A stretch of DNA of 30,640 bases from Apostichopus californicus (taxonomy: Eukaryota > Echinodermata > Holothuroidea > Aspidochirotida > Stichopodidae). Numbering within the stretch: position 1 is the first letter of the stretch; each line of letters opens with the position of its first letter. The notes under the pieces were generated by a model. It was given only the letters and a program-made list of their open reading frames with translations, was not told the origin of the DNA and did not search any database. The stretch spans positions 1 through 30,640 of the forward strand of contig JAIPMN010009719.1 of NCBI GenBank assembly GCA_020650975.1, written 5' to 3'. Positions 22,201 through 26,124 of this stretch are shown here, piece by piece. Position numbers and translations under genes: made by a program.

Positions 22201-23978
22201 CTTCAGTATTTTTTCTCTCCTATAAGGTCCTTGATGGGGACTTGAGTTTCCCTCCTGATGCTTTTTTTCTACTAAACTAAACTAAACTAATCCTACTTCT
22301 TTCTCCATTCCTTGATATTTGGCATGCAGAGTTGGCACACATTCCTTCCGACCAATCCAGCAGTATGCGACTGACCAGGCTGTCAACACAGGTAAAACAT
22401 AAACTCTGTATGAAGCTCAATAGCAACAAAGTATGCGCCCTAAACTGGAAGCACTTTGCCGAAGAGATTGGTGTCACCTCCGACGAGATCAGCGTCTGGG
22501 AGAATTTAAAAGACTGCAATTACATGGATAAGGTCTTTGAGTGGATCGAAACAAATTTGGAAGACTACACCGTAGCACAGTTCAAAGAAGTAGCACGCCG
22601 GTTTGAGAGGCCCGACGTCGTCAAAATACTTGCAAATATTCAATAACAAGTAAATCACTACGTTTATTTGTTCTTTTAAACATATTCCTTTTTTTGATAT
22701 GCCTGTAAAAGTAAAAAGGGGATTTATTGCAAGAGGGTCGTCCTGAAATTTTTACAGTCACGGGAGGGAAGGGCAAAAACAAAAGGGGGAGAATGAAACA
22801 TTGTCAATACCAGTCGTCCCGATACCAACCCAAATTAATTATATTTGTCGGTGAGAGTCCACTCGAGGGCAGATTAGCAATGCTTTAAAAATAAACACAT
22901 GTAGAAAGGGAGAGAGGTGGGTTAAATATTGAATACACCTTGACAGTGGCAAAAAGGGCATTTCAAGGATTTCGATAATTTGAGGCTAATGAAAGGGCAC
23001 CGAACTTTCTGCCTGTAAATAGCTGTCGTTCATGGTTGTTCTCAGAACAACTAATATATTTTGTACAACTGTTGTTCTTTGTCATGGAAGAAAGCATACC
23101 TTTCTTTAATTCAGTTATGACTTCCATCAGACGTCATTCTCGTCGAACGATCGTATGAAGGAATTTTTATGTTGTATGAGGATCAACCAGCGAACATGTT
23201 AAAAGACTCTCCCTTCTTTTTGTTTTCCTGTGGGTAAAAACAGATTCAGCTAAACCTTCCATTATACAATCTTCTTATTTGGGCAAGAGATTGGATGAAA
23301 GAAACCTTTATACTTTGTATGAGGGATCAACCAGGGAAGATTCTTGTGAGAAGAAAGCAATTTCTTAAGAGCCTTTGTTTCTATCACTTTCTAGTACACA
23401 ATAATCAAAATAGGAATAATAATGATGCTTTGAAGTTGGAGTCATGTCTGAGGCTAAAATCGTAAATTCTCCTCCAATTCCCACAGGATGATTTTGAACG
23501 TGATAATTAAAGTAAAAAAAAAAAAAAAAAAATTGTGTACTTTGAGAAAGCCTGAAAGTTGTCTTACATAATAATGTTTAAAACGATCCTGCTAGGATCG
23601 AAACGTCAGGCCAACTTACTTTAACACATAATAATGTTTAACCAGACCTGTGGTACCAATGTTTAGATTTCTCTATTTACAATTTAGCAGACAGGATATA
23701 TCCCAGTGGTTAATCTACCTGCCATGGTAAAGAAAGAAATAGGAATATTACTTAATGCAGACGTCATGAACTCTTACAACTGGATCCATTTTGCCGAAGA
23801 GATTGGCGTCCGGATGGAAGAGAGAAACGTCTGGAAGAGAAGCGACGACCCGATGGAAAACTTGTACGACTGGATCAAGATTCACAGGGAGGAATTTGCA
23901 GTCTCAGAGTTTAAAAGAATTGCCGCAGATTTTGGTCGACGTGATGTCGTCCGATTCCTAGAGAGGCATGGGTTTTGA
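1229..23978 (+). CDS. Multi-exon gene: two TIR-like domains, Ser/Pro/Gln-rich linker, alternative C-terminal Death domain
   Basis: Overview of the gene; its exons are listed one by one. Fifteen shared coding exons (2,299 nt) join to either of two terminal exons, giving 871 or 860 residues. Proposed domains: TIR-like fold at residues 14-165, spacer 166-207, TIR-like fold at 208-353, disordered linker 354-766, Death domain from about 775 to the end. There is no signal peptide or membrane segment, so a cytosolic protein is expected. Death domains assemble with other Death domains in NF-kB and apoptosis signalling, and TIR domains serve Toll/IL-1 signalling, so an innate-immune adaptor role is a reasonable inference. 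The Death-domain call is firm. The TIR-like call rests only on strand/helix order; the classic BB-loop RDxxPG and SxWCxxE motifs are absent. I recognise no named orthologue. The first exon is the least certain part. Confidence 0.75.
2303..2640 (+). repeat. Two units of a dispersed 145-bp repeat module
   Basis: The phrase gtaaacacgatatctcaa starts at 2346 and again at 2491, a spacing of 145 bases. Each is followed by words such as aagcctattgtt and ggtcaaattgt. The leading phrase ttttgatgataatcgtaacc also precedes the related array in intron 4 at about 6043. This is a dispersed, partly tandem non-coding family. Confidence 0.8.
3369..3708. mobile_element. Non-autonomous DNA element flanked by 10-bp direct repeats
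   Basis: The decamer actgaaacca lies at 3359-3368 and again at 3709-3718, directly bordering the element. The ends carry inverted gtggcgtag / ctacgccc sequences. The interior holds G-rich and C-rich runs (gctggcgccccccagc) that can fold on themselves. No coding capacity is visible. Related G-rich interiors occur at 17395-17490 and 29205-29310, and a cousin with cataggcg ends sits at 27918-28503. Confidence 0.7.
3821..3931 (+). CDS. Exon 2, residues 14-50: first strand and helix of TIR-like domain 1
   Basis: Phase-1 exon of 111 nt between a tttccag acceptor and a GTAAGT donor. The translation starts with a hydrophobic stretch (VQIIHAEVD) and continues into an amphipathic helix (LEPVIRPLAIAFEKHL), then a basic/acidic loop ending DFDTDR. 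This matches the order strand A, helix A, strand B of a TIR-type flavodoxin-like fold, although the usual D/E-rich motif after strand A is weak. The assignment is by pattern only; the exon boundaries are well supported by frame and splice sites. Confidence 0.8.
3932..4459 (+). other. Intron 2
   Basis: The donor is GTAAGT and the acceptor is catgcag. A tetranucleotide run (tcaa)n lies at about 4051-4077, followed by tttatatagtgcc, a word also seen in slightly altered form at 2150-2160. No gene is visible inside. Confidence 0.7.
4051..4077 (+). repeat. (TCAA)n microsatellite
   Basis: About six uninterrupted copies of tcaa precede cagaagacatttatatag. The placement next to a recurring tttatatag word hints that it is the tail of a decayed retroelement. 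Confidence 0.8.
4460..4591 (+). CDS. Exon 3, residues 51-94: helix B and strand C of TIR-like domain 1
   Basis: Phase-1 exon of 132 nt with a catgcag acceptor and a GTACGT donor. It encodes a helix (SHIIDQLKGVIDQR), then a hydrophobic strand (SVLYITDALLKLF) and a charged helix start. The pairing of an amphipathic helix with a strand reading like vlyiTdalL mirrors the segment of TIR domains that ends in the IVLS-type box 2. The same arrangement reappears in exon 7 as KKIMMQMKG...RVVLILSKELLELL, which is the main reason for proposing a repeated domain. Confidence 0.82.
4592..5550 (+). other. Intron 3
   Basis: A GTACGT donor runs to a T-rich tract ending in cttag. The intron contains a hairpin repeat with a hammerhead-like core (4891-4946), a poly-G run near 5105-5120 and pyrimidine-rich sequence at 4690-4860. 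No protein-coding signal is evident. Confidence 0.65.
4891..4946 (+). repeat. Dispersed hairpin repeat, copy 1
   Basis: The core gatcctgctaggatc forms a 6-bp stem with loop gct and is followed by aaaacgttgggcc and actgacttttacaca. The same unit occurs near 14611 and 23585. The 5' side reads tttgaagga where the 14611 copy reads ctgaaga, so this copy looks decayed. Confidence 0.7.
5551..5763 (+). CDS. Exon 4, residues 95-165: C-terminal half of TIR-like domain 1
   Basis: Phase-1 exon of 213 nt with a strong polypyrimidine acceptor (tttttcttag) and a GTGAGT donor. It opens with a helix (DLLEKNAKL), then a glycine/serine turn, then a strongly hydrophobic strand (PIAILWAII), a Lys/Ser-rich region, another hydrophobic stretch (SMCHFAL), and a closing amphipathic helix (LVEAVQKIWL). 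This order fits helix C, strand D, strand E and helix E of a TIR-like fold. No catalytic motif was recognised. Confidence 0.82.
5764..7036 (+). other. Intron 4, with 145-bp repeat array
   Basis: A GTGAGT donor runs to a tatgcag acceptor. Most of 6030-6966 is occupied by the repeat module shared with intron 1. A (TG)n-rich patch lies at 6277-6305. Open frames on both strands in this interval derive from repeats and overlap each other. Confidence 0.7.
6336..6966 (+). repeat. Tandem array of the 145-bp repeat module
   Basis: The phrase gtaaacacgatatctcaag begins at 6336, 6661 and 6806; the last two are 145 bases apart. A variant start (gtaaacatgttcaccctc) occurs at about 6480 and again at 6919, suggesting a higher-order repeat of about 440 bases. 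Units share accacattgagtacaagaag and ggtcaaattgtgaaa words. The same family is in intron 1. Confidence 0.85.
7037..7162 (+). CDS. Exon 5, residues 166-207: spacer between the TIR-like domains
   Basis: Phase-1 exon of 126 nt, atgcag acceptor and GTAAGT donor. The peptide (GDDALLPSASPDLGPVDVPH...) is rich in Pro, Ser, Asp and Gly with no regular helix pattern, so it looks like a flexible linker between the two folded blocks. A cluster RSSSC is a possible phosphorylation site, but nothing in the sequence proves that. Skipping this symmetrical exon would shorten the spacer without changing frame. Confidence 0.78.
7163..8367 (+). other. Intron 5
   Basis: A GTAAGT donor runs to a ttcatag acceptor. 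A 20-base period repeat with a near-palindromic agagcagtgctct core lies at 7440-7500. An open frame of about 149 codons spans 7534-7983, but it lacks an early ATG, has no recognisable domain and reads like AT-rich intron sequence. Confidence 0.65.
7440..7508. repeat. 20-base tandem repeat with palindromic core
   Basis: Three copies of gctagagcagtgctctataa-like sequence occur in a row, the third diverging to gcagcaatgctgc. The sequence actagagcagcaatgctgca here recurs in reverse orientation near 12194-12222, on the far side of the exons for the second TIR-like domain. Confidence 0.7.
8368..8484 (+). CDS. Exon 6, residues 208-246: start of TIR-like domain 2
   Basis: Phase-1 exon of 117 nt, ttcatag acceptor and GTGAGT donor. 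It begins with a hydrophobic strand (LSIVYFGTG), then a helix (LKIVTQLASRLIHMCEEA) and an aromatic strand-like segment (YYFPFFKS). This reproduces the strand A, helix A, strand B order seen in exon 2, so it opens the second copy of the fold. Sequence identity between the two copies is low, so any duplication is ancient. Confidence 0.8.
8485..9824 (+). other. Intron 6
   Basis: A GTGAGT donor runs to an aacag acceptor. It is AT-rich and otherwise featureless apart from a C-rich run near 9468-9496. I see no gene in it on either strand. Confidence 0.65.
9825..9956 (+). CDS. Exon 7, residues 247-290: helix B and strand C of TIR-like domain 2
   Basis: Phase-1 exon of 132 nt, exactly the length of exon 3, with an aaacag acceptor and a GTAAGT donor. 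It encodes a basic helix (DSVKKIMMQMKGL), a clear hydrophobic strand (RVVLILSKELLELL) and an acidic helix start (KESGELDEF). The VVLILS box is the best TIR-like motif in the protein and aligns with SVLYIT in exon 3. Equal exon length and equal position in the fold argue for an ancient duplication of the whole block. Confidence 0.84.
9957..10348 (+). other. Intron 7
   Basis: A short AT-rich intron with a GTAAGT donor and a ttggcag acceptor. A phrase of exon 7 (ggattaagcagtagacattttagg) is echoed at about 10101-10125 as ggtttaagcagtgggcatttaagg, which looks like a local partial duplication of the exon into the intron. Confidence 0.65.
10349..10537 (+). CDS. Exon 8, residues 291-353: end of TIR-like domain 2
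   Basis: Phase-1 exon of 189 nt, ttggcag acceptor and GTGAGT donor. It starts with a strand-like VRICARTSV, passes through a loop with PPRVSFLTEG and an acidic helix, then a short strand (RCFLNI) and a terminal amphipathic helix (KVDDLAFYLKRIF). That closing helix matches EAVQKIWL at the end of exon 4, completing the second TIR-like fold. The open frame runs on past the donor for about 40 codons into intron sequence, but the phase-1 donor and the next exon make splicing here likely. Confidence 0.82.
10538..12433 (+). other. Intron 8
   Basis: A GTGAGT donor runs to a ctgttag acceptor. The intron is AT-rich. Near 10940-10970 cgggcaag and cttgcccg can pair as a hairpin about 20 bases apart. Near 12194-12222 lies a reverse copy of the palindromic repeat from intron 5. 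No gene is visible. Confidence 0.62.
12434..13258 (+). CDS. Exon 9, residues 354-628: large Ser/His/Pro-rich linker
   Basis: By far the largest exon at 825 nt, with a gttag acceptor and a GTAAGT donor, both phase 1. The 275-residue product is hydrophilic and low in aromatic or aliphatic residues, rich in Ser, Thr, Asp, Lys, Pro and His (for example PHTHGFPQHHQGADKH), with no domain I can recognise. It looks intrinsically disordered and offers many Ser/Thr for phosphorylation. GC content is visibly higher than in the flanking introns, as expected of coding sequence. An upstream in-frame ATG at 12400 lies before the acceptor and could only serve as a start if a transcript began there. Confidence 0.85.
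13259..14193 (+). other. Intron 9
   Basis: A GTAAGT donor runs to a ttttcag acceptor. A G-rich run lies at 13319-13345. Inverted repeats cagacctcccagc (13928-13940) and gctgggaggtctg (14093-14105) bracket a very A/T-rich interior that itself contains ttcaaaaatgg / ccattttttt pairings, so it could be a small foldback element. Confidence 0.62.
13928..14105. repeat. Inverted repeat, possible foldback element
   Basis: The 13-base arms at 13928-13940 and 14093-14105 are perfect reverse complements. The interior is built of aaaa/tttt-rich words including aaaaagccatttttttc and gaaaa-type mirrors. Target duplications were not identified. Confidence 0.6.
14194..14223 (+). CDS. Exon 10, 30-nt microexon, residues 629-638
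   Basis: A 30-nt segment lies between ttttcag and GTAATT and encodes SQVWTFLNPP in the expected phase-1 frame. The upstream tract (tttctcttttcag) is a good acceptor; the donor is weaker than its neighbours. A microexon of exactly ten codons in a linker is typical of alternatively used segments. Without transcript data it could be a chance match, but phase, splice sites and position agree. Confidence 0.6.
14611..14666 (+). repeat. Dispersed hairpin repeat with hammerhead-like core, copy 2
   Basis: The order is ctgaaga, then a stem-loop (gatcttgctaggatc), then gaa, then cgtc, then aggccctcttgcc. The hammerhead ribozyme core is CUGANGA, stem II, GAAA, stem III, UH, so the layout matches with gaac in place of gaaa. 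Whether it can cleave is unknown. Confidence 0.6.
14982..15190 (+). repeat. 142-base tandem duplication
   Basis: The phrase atggcaatgactttg begins at 14982 and again at 15124. Both are followed by acacaacaagatactttatt and an acaaac-rich tail. The second copy is slightly shorter. Confidence 0.8.
15329..15394 (+). CDS. Exon 11, residues 639-660, with NAGNAG acceptor
   Basis: Phase-1 exon of 66 nt with a GTACGG donor. It encodes a Gln/Pro-rich peptide (GMQGNPPAMTQQVHPAS...). The acceptor reads cacagcag, so splicing at the first AG (exon from 15326) would insert one Ala codon before Gly while keeping frame. This is part of the run of small Q/P/S-rich linker exons. Confidence 0.72.
15395..16072 (+). 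other. Intron 11
   Basis: Contains copy A of a dispersed repeat (about 15430-15760) marked by aagtgactgga and gtctaatacacagacc. The acceptor is ctgccctaag. No gene is seen. Confidence 0.62.
15430..15760 (+). repeat. Dispersed repeat family, copy A
   Basis: Marker words are ataccagttttaa, aaacatctgaggt, aagtgactgga, gtctaatacacagacc and ctgttgtttata. The same ordered words recur at about 16990-17330 and 30230-30560, all on the + strand. Confidence 0.7.
16073..16168 (+). CDS. Exon 12, residues 661-692, Gln/Pro/Gly-rich linker
   Basis: Phase-1 exon of 96 nt between a ccctaag acceptor and a GTATGT donor. The peptide (GGTYPMSQFQTAHQQHPGSS...) is rich in Gln, Gly, Pro, Tyr and Ser, with no regular structure expected. 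It resembles the neighbouring exons 11, 13 and 14 in length and composition, which suggests that the linker grew by small exon duplications. Confidence 0.78.
16990..17330 (+). repeat. Dispersed repeat family, copy B
   Basis: Shares ataccagttttgcc, aaacatctgag, aagtgactggactac, gtctaatacacagacc and gatgcaacacaaa with the copies near 15430 and 30230. Confidence 0.7.
17341..17800. mobile_element. Non-autonomous TIR DNA transposon relic
   Basis: Ends taaggtgacca (17341) and tggtcacctta (to 17800) are inverted repeats. Flanks ataatagact and ataatagatt match at 9 of 10 positions if the ends are trimmed by one base, consistent with a target duplication. Near the right end the phrase cggggaca and its complement tgtccccg recur several times. 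An internal stretch (17395-17490) belongs to the G-rich family also seen at 3424 and 29212, so the element carries another repeat inside. No transposase frame is present. Confidence 0.75.
18041..18130 (+). CDS. Exon 13, residues 693-722, Gln-rich linker
   Basis: Phase-1 exon of 90 nt, ctccgtag acceptor and GTATGT donor. It encodes AQRGTYAASQQQPLHQQ and continues FNAVHPSSAVQS. Gln, His, Pro and Ser dominate. Like its neighbours it reads as disordered linker and could be skipped without frameshift. Confidence 0.78.
18131..18392 (+). other. Intron 13
   Basis: A short AT-rich intron with a GTATGT donor and a ggttgcag acceptor. Nothing notable is inside. Confidence 0.7.
18393..18485 (+). CDS. Exon 14, residues 723-753, polyglutamine-containing linker
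   Basis: Phase-1 exon of 93 nt, ggttgcag acceptor and GTAAGT donor. It encodes GPSTFMHSPLP, a run of five Gln from a caa repeat, then SQGVFSTQPYPTSFN. The caa repeat is a likely site of length variation between alleles. Composition matches exons 11-13. Confidence 0.8.
18668..18785 (-). mobile_element. tRNA-derived SINE relic
   Basis: On the - strand a box A (TGGTCAATAGG, near 18760-18750) is followed about 35 bases later by a perfect box B (GGTTCGAATCC, 18714-18704). These match the internal RNA polymerase III promoter of tRNA genes. The T-arm can pair weakly (ATGG/CCAT), but the acceptor and anticodon stems do not form, so it is not a working tRNA. The flanking aaagaaa / tttctttg sequences form an outer inverted repeat. 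A tRNA-derived SINE head is the simplest reading. Confidence 0.55.
19162..19235 (+). repeat. Pyrimidine-rich tract
   Basis: A stretch made almost entirely of cctcc/ctccc words. It is low complexity and explains the overlapping Pro-rich and Gly-rich open frames on the two strands. Confidence 0.85.
19539..20344 (+). repeat. 52-bp minisatellite, about 15.5 copies
   Basis: Unit words: ttagaccttaagtgtccac, aaacctgatatgggccgg, acgggcactcaagcc. Successive gacctt words at 19541 and 19593 give a 52-base period that holds across the array. Copies differ at a few positions (taagtg/taggtg, gatatg/gtattg, acggg/acagg), and the variants appear in a patchy order. The period is not a multiple of three. Confidence 0.92.
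20727..20765 (+). CDS. Exon 15, residues 754-766, last shared exon
   Basis: Phase-1 exon of 39 nt, accatcgtcag acceptor and GTATGT donor. It encodes APHPRLMTSQSVP and then splits a codon with base g. Joined to 22330 this base gives GAG (Glu); joined to 23695 it gives GGA (Gly). Both choices keep the frame open into a Death domain, so this exon is the branch point of the proposed alternative C-termini. Confidence 0.72.
20990..21705 (+). repeat. Minisatellite of 17-23 base units
   Basis: Units mix ccactcccattcattacc plus atatt (23 bases) with a shorter ccccttcactaccatat (17 bases). The array reads as His/Tyr/Pro-rich in several frames, none with a domain. It is interrupted at 21507-21566 by unique sequence that recurs just after the array. 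Confidence 0.9.
21507..21768 (+). repeat. Duplicated 60-base segment within the minisatellite
   Basis: The words caggcaagctagattattg, tgtcaacaatttgttgaca and gacagatcat..cagctgttt occur in order at about 21512-21570 and again at about 21709-21765. Each copy includes the small inverted repeat tgtcaac/gttgaca. A block of minisatellite lies between them, so array and flank were duplicated together. Confidence 0.85.
21800..22290 (+). mobile_element. 5'-truncated LINE relic (C-terminal reverse transcriptase end)
   Basis: Translation gives LEKVQRRATRMISSLK, then RRLQLLNLTTLELRRLRG, and after frame breaks RVVNEWNGLPEKVVLASSVN and FKNAVDKHFKN before a stop. This ordered pattern is typical of the C-terminal end of non-LTR retrotransposon polymerases of the CR1/L2/Jockey-like group. 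A stop and shifts between frames show that it is dead. The 3' end carries four copies of actaa (22271-22290), a typical short tandem LINE tail. Insertion on the sense strand inside this intron is directly visible. Confidence 0.8.
22330..22646 (+). CDS. Terminal exon 16a: Death domain A
   Basis: Phase-1 acceptor (catgcag), then 317 nt ending in TAA at 22644-22646. After a short Ser-rich lead (HIPSDQSSS), residues from about 784 of the 871-residue form read as six helices: TRLSTQVKHKLCMKLN, NWKHFAEEIG, SDEISVWEN, MDKVFEWIE, VAQFKEVARRF and PDVVKILANI. The NW..FAEEIG and WI...F segments are the conserved core of the Death-domain family. Death domains bind other Death domains in signalling complexes (MyD88/IRAK, FADD, NF-kB p105). 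No donor is visible before the stop, so this exon most likely ends the protein. Confidence 0.88.
22890..22895 (+). promoter_or_regulatory. Candidate polyadenylation signal for form A
   Basis: AATAAA lies about 245 bases after the stop codon of exon 16a and is the first such hexamer there. Use of this site would exclude exon 16b from the transcript. Confidence 0.4.
23585..23628 (+). repeat. Dispersed hairpin repeat, copy 3
   Basis: gatcctgctaggatcgaaac is followed by gtcaggccaacttacttt. Here the gaaac part is intact but the ctgaaga part is missing, so the copy is truncated at its 5' side. It sits just after a poly-A run. Confidence 0.7.
23695..23978 (+). CDS. Alternative terminal exon 16b: Death domain B
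   Basis: The acceptor is gcagacag; the exon is 284 nt and ends in TGA at 23976-23978. Starting with GYIPVVNLPAMV (residue 767 onward) it encodes KKEIGILLN, then NWIHFAEEIGV, EERNVWKR, LYDWIKIHREEF, VSEFKRIAADF and RDVVRFLERHGF, the same six-helix order as Death domain A. By eye about 32 of 82 positions are identical between A and B, with HFAEEIGV shared exactly. Only the third AG of tttagcagacag gives the right phase from exon 15. It may instead belong to a separate transcript with its own start. Confidence 0.8.
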
Positions 23979-24407
23979 CACGATTATTCAAGTTTTGTCA
24001 AGGTGAGGAGTTCCTGTACGATAGAATGGTCGTTAAATTTCAGTGCTGACAAGGGTAAATGAAATCACAGTGTTGCAAATATACGCATTTTTACGTATTG
24101 TATGTAACAAGTTATGGTCGGAGTAAAGATATCGTGTGTGATAAAGAAAGGAAACGGAGTTACTCACTGTGAGTTACAAGACATGATCAGTGTTAGCTAA
24201 ATTAAGAGTGTTCATGGAGAAATTAAGAAGAATATTCTGTCTCTTTTGAGGTCTAGAGATTGGTGCGACTCTTGGAAATTGTTATTTTGGACTTGGCCCG
24301 AACCCGGTCCAAAACGATACTGTCACATGCATTGTCGTATGTGGGGTCCTTGTAAATGATAATATATCCTTGATGGGTTTGTTGAGTTTTAAGTCATTCA
24401 ACTGGTG

Positions 24408-24786
24408 TCGCTCATGTTGACATAACAAGTCACTCTCATAGCTACAAGAGGTGGGAGAAGGGATGACGCAGGGGCTAAGGTTTGGTATGATATCACGTAT
24501 GATTTGTGACAACCATTGTATAGCCACAAGTGGAAGCCCATGGTATCGCTCATATTGACATAAAAACTCACTCTCAAAGCTACAAGAGGTTGGAGAAGGG
24601 ATGACGCAGGGGCTAAGGATTGGTATGATATCACGTATGATTTGTGACAACCATTGTATAGCCGCAAGTGGAAGCCCATGGTATCGCTCATATTGACATA
24701 AAAACTCACTCTCATAGCTACAAGAGGTTGGAGAAGGGATGATGCAGGGGCTAAGGATTGGTATGATATCACGTATGATTTGTGGC
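24408..24786. repeat. 138-bp tandem repeat, about 2.7 copies
   Basis: The word tcgctcat occurs at 24408, 24546 and 24684, exactly 138 bases apart, with high identity between copies. Because 138 is a multiple of three, open frames persist on the - strand (two overlapping frames of 150-170 codons) with a repeated 46-residue unit. No domain is recognisable in either, and they are most likely by-products of the repeat. Confidence 0.9.
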
Positions 24787-25469
24787 ATTTGTTATCGCAG
24801 TTACGGCTAGTTTTGTTGCCAATAAGCAGTGTCGTAGAATGTCTTACATCTGTCATGACCGTCCTATGTTGCGGAAAAAGTCACTCGGTAGGCACAAAGT
24901 GAGGCTTGGGATGTTAAATTATAAGTTTTAGTGTCGCTATGAGGGAACTATGTCAAAAGTCTGATGCAGAGGGTGCACCAGCATATGCTGCAGCCAGATT
25001 GAGTAGGACATAATGGTCTGTGCAGTTTCAGATACTAGTCACAGCTTGTGTGATACTGTTGCAGCCTTGCTGCAGGTGTGCAGTTTGTCCTTTTCACTCG
25101 CTTATATGGATTCTCGGTTTGTACCAGAGCCTTGTAGTTCGTTGAAAAGTTAAACATATTAGCTGTGACTTTTCTTTTGTTAATAAGGGATTATCAATGA
25201 ATATAGCAGCATAATGGTCTGTTTTGGTGTTGTCATAAATGAACACTACTATACCACAACCAAATTATGCAACGGAAAAATTCAAATTACTATTTTGTTT
25301 TCACCTGAGATAATACTTGTTTGCAAATTATTACTTGTGTTTCCAAGTTAAAATGTTTGAAGCATGAAGTTCCTCAGCAGTGAGTTTGGGAGGAATTCTT
25401 GGGGTGATTTACTTCATTCTTGATTGAATGCTGAAAGTATTTTAGATTTATGAATAAGATATTCCATAT

Positions 25470-25475
25470 AATAAA
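25470..25475 (+). promoter_or_regulatory. Candidate polyadenylation signal for form B
   Basis: AATAAA within atataataaaactac lies about 1.5 kb after the exon 16b stop and is the first such hexamer I found there. Shorter variants occur earlier, so the real cleavage site is uncertain. Confidence 0.35.
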
Positions 25476-25712
25476 ACTACTGGAAAAAAAATATATAATT
25501 TGACCTGAAATGAAAGAAAAATGTGCATCTTTATTTCTTGCCAATCATTCTGAAATATCTTTTAAGGACTTTGTTAAAGTGTTATTTTACTGCTATGTCT
25601 GATTGTTAAATGAAATGTAGTTATAGTGAGAGTGTTGGTAAGGAAGGGTGAGGCCTGGTGTTGGGAACGACAGAAGATAAGAGCAAATGCAAGCCACGAG
25701 CGGTGATGTTTG

Positions 25713-26124
25713 TGGCAAGCCTGATGTGCAATAATGAAAAAAACTCAGTTCATCGCCGATAAACTCATTTTTTCGTTCGAAAAACTCAGTTCATTGACTG
25801 ATAAACTGCATTTTTTTCTTCTTGAAAAACAAGATTTTTTGCCCCTAATGTGCAATAATTTTGTTAATTTTTAACTCAAGTTTCACCTAGCTAAAACAAA
25901 GTTTTGCGATAAACAGTTTTTCTCTGATAGGCAGTTTATCAAGCTAAAAAAAGGGTTTTCGGTGAACTCTGTTTATCAACTTGAAATACGTTTTTCAAAC
26001 TGAAAAACTATGTTTTTCACTTGAAAAGCGGAGTTTTTCGCGATAAACTCTATTTTTCGCTCGAAAAAACGAGTTTATCGGTGATACACTGAGTTTTACG
26101 ATTTATTGCACTTTAGGCTTGCCA
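25713..26124. mobile_element. 412-bp foldback element with ATAAACTC/TTTTTCG words
   Basis: Ends tggcaagcct (25713-25722) and aggcttgcca (26115-26124) are perfect inverted repeats. Similarity continues inward (gtgcaataa, aaaactcag, cgataaactc) so that the arms can pair over much of the element. Inside, short words ataaactc, tttttcg and gaaaaac recur many times in both orientations. There is no coding capacity. It resembles a foldback MITE. Confidence 0.8.

Larger units (their letters stand above)
20766..22329 (+). other. Intron 15, minisatellite and LINE fragment
   Basis: Runs from a GTATGT donor to a catgcag acceptor with a pyrimidine tract (cttctttctccattcc). About 20990-21770 is a short-unit minisatellite with an internal duplication, and 21800-22290 is a broken LINE 3' end. 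The long open frames here in all three + frames result from the minisatellite and are not genes. Confidence 0.75.
22647..23694 (+). other. 3' untranslated region of form A and intron before exon 16b
   Basis: Follows the TAA of exon 16a. AATAAA at 22890-22895 could end form A. A poly-A run at 23514-23531 is followed by copy 3 of the hairpin repeat at 23585. The end of the stretch reads tttagcagacag, with three AGs close together; the last one (23693-23694) gives the phase needed for exon 16b. Confidence 0.6.
23979..25712 (+). other. 3' untranslated region of form B and flank
   Basis: Follows the TGA of exon 16b. It contains a 138-bp tandem repeat (24408-24786) and a candidate polyadenylation signal at 25470. 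A segment around 25013-25310 is repeated in altered form at 27056-27660. I see no other gene. Confidence 0.6.

Noticed and set aside
22330..23978. A single protein with both Death domains in tandem
   Set aside because: Exon 16a ends in an in-frame TAA and no good donor precedes it, so the two Death domains are better read as alternatives.
24282..24856. Two repeated-unit open frames on the - strand
   Set aside because: Explained by the 138-bp tandem repeat with a period divisible by three; no known domain.
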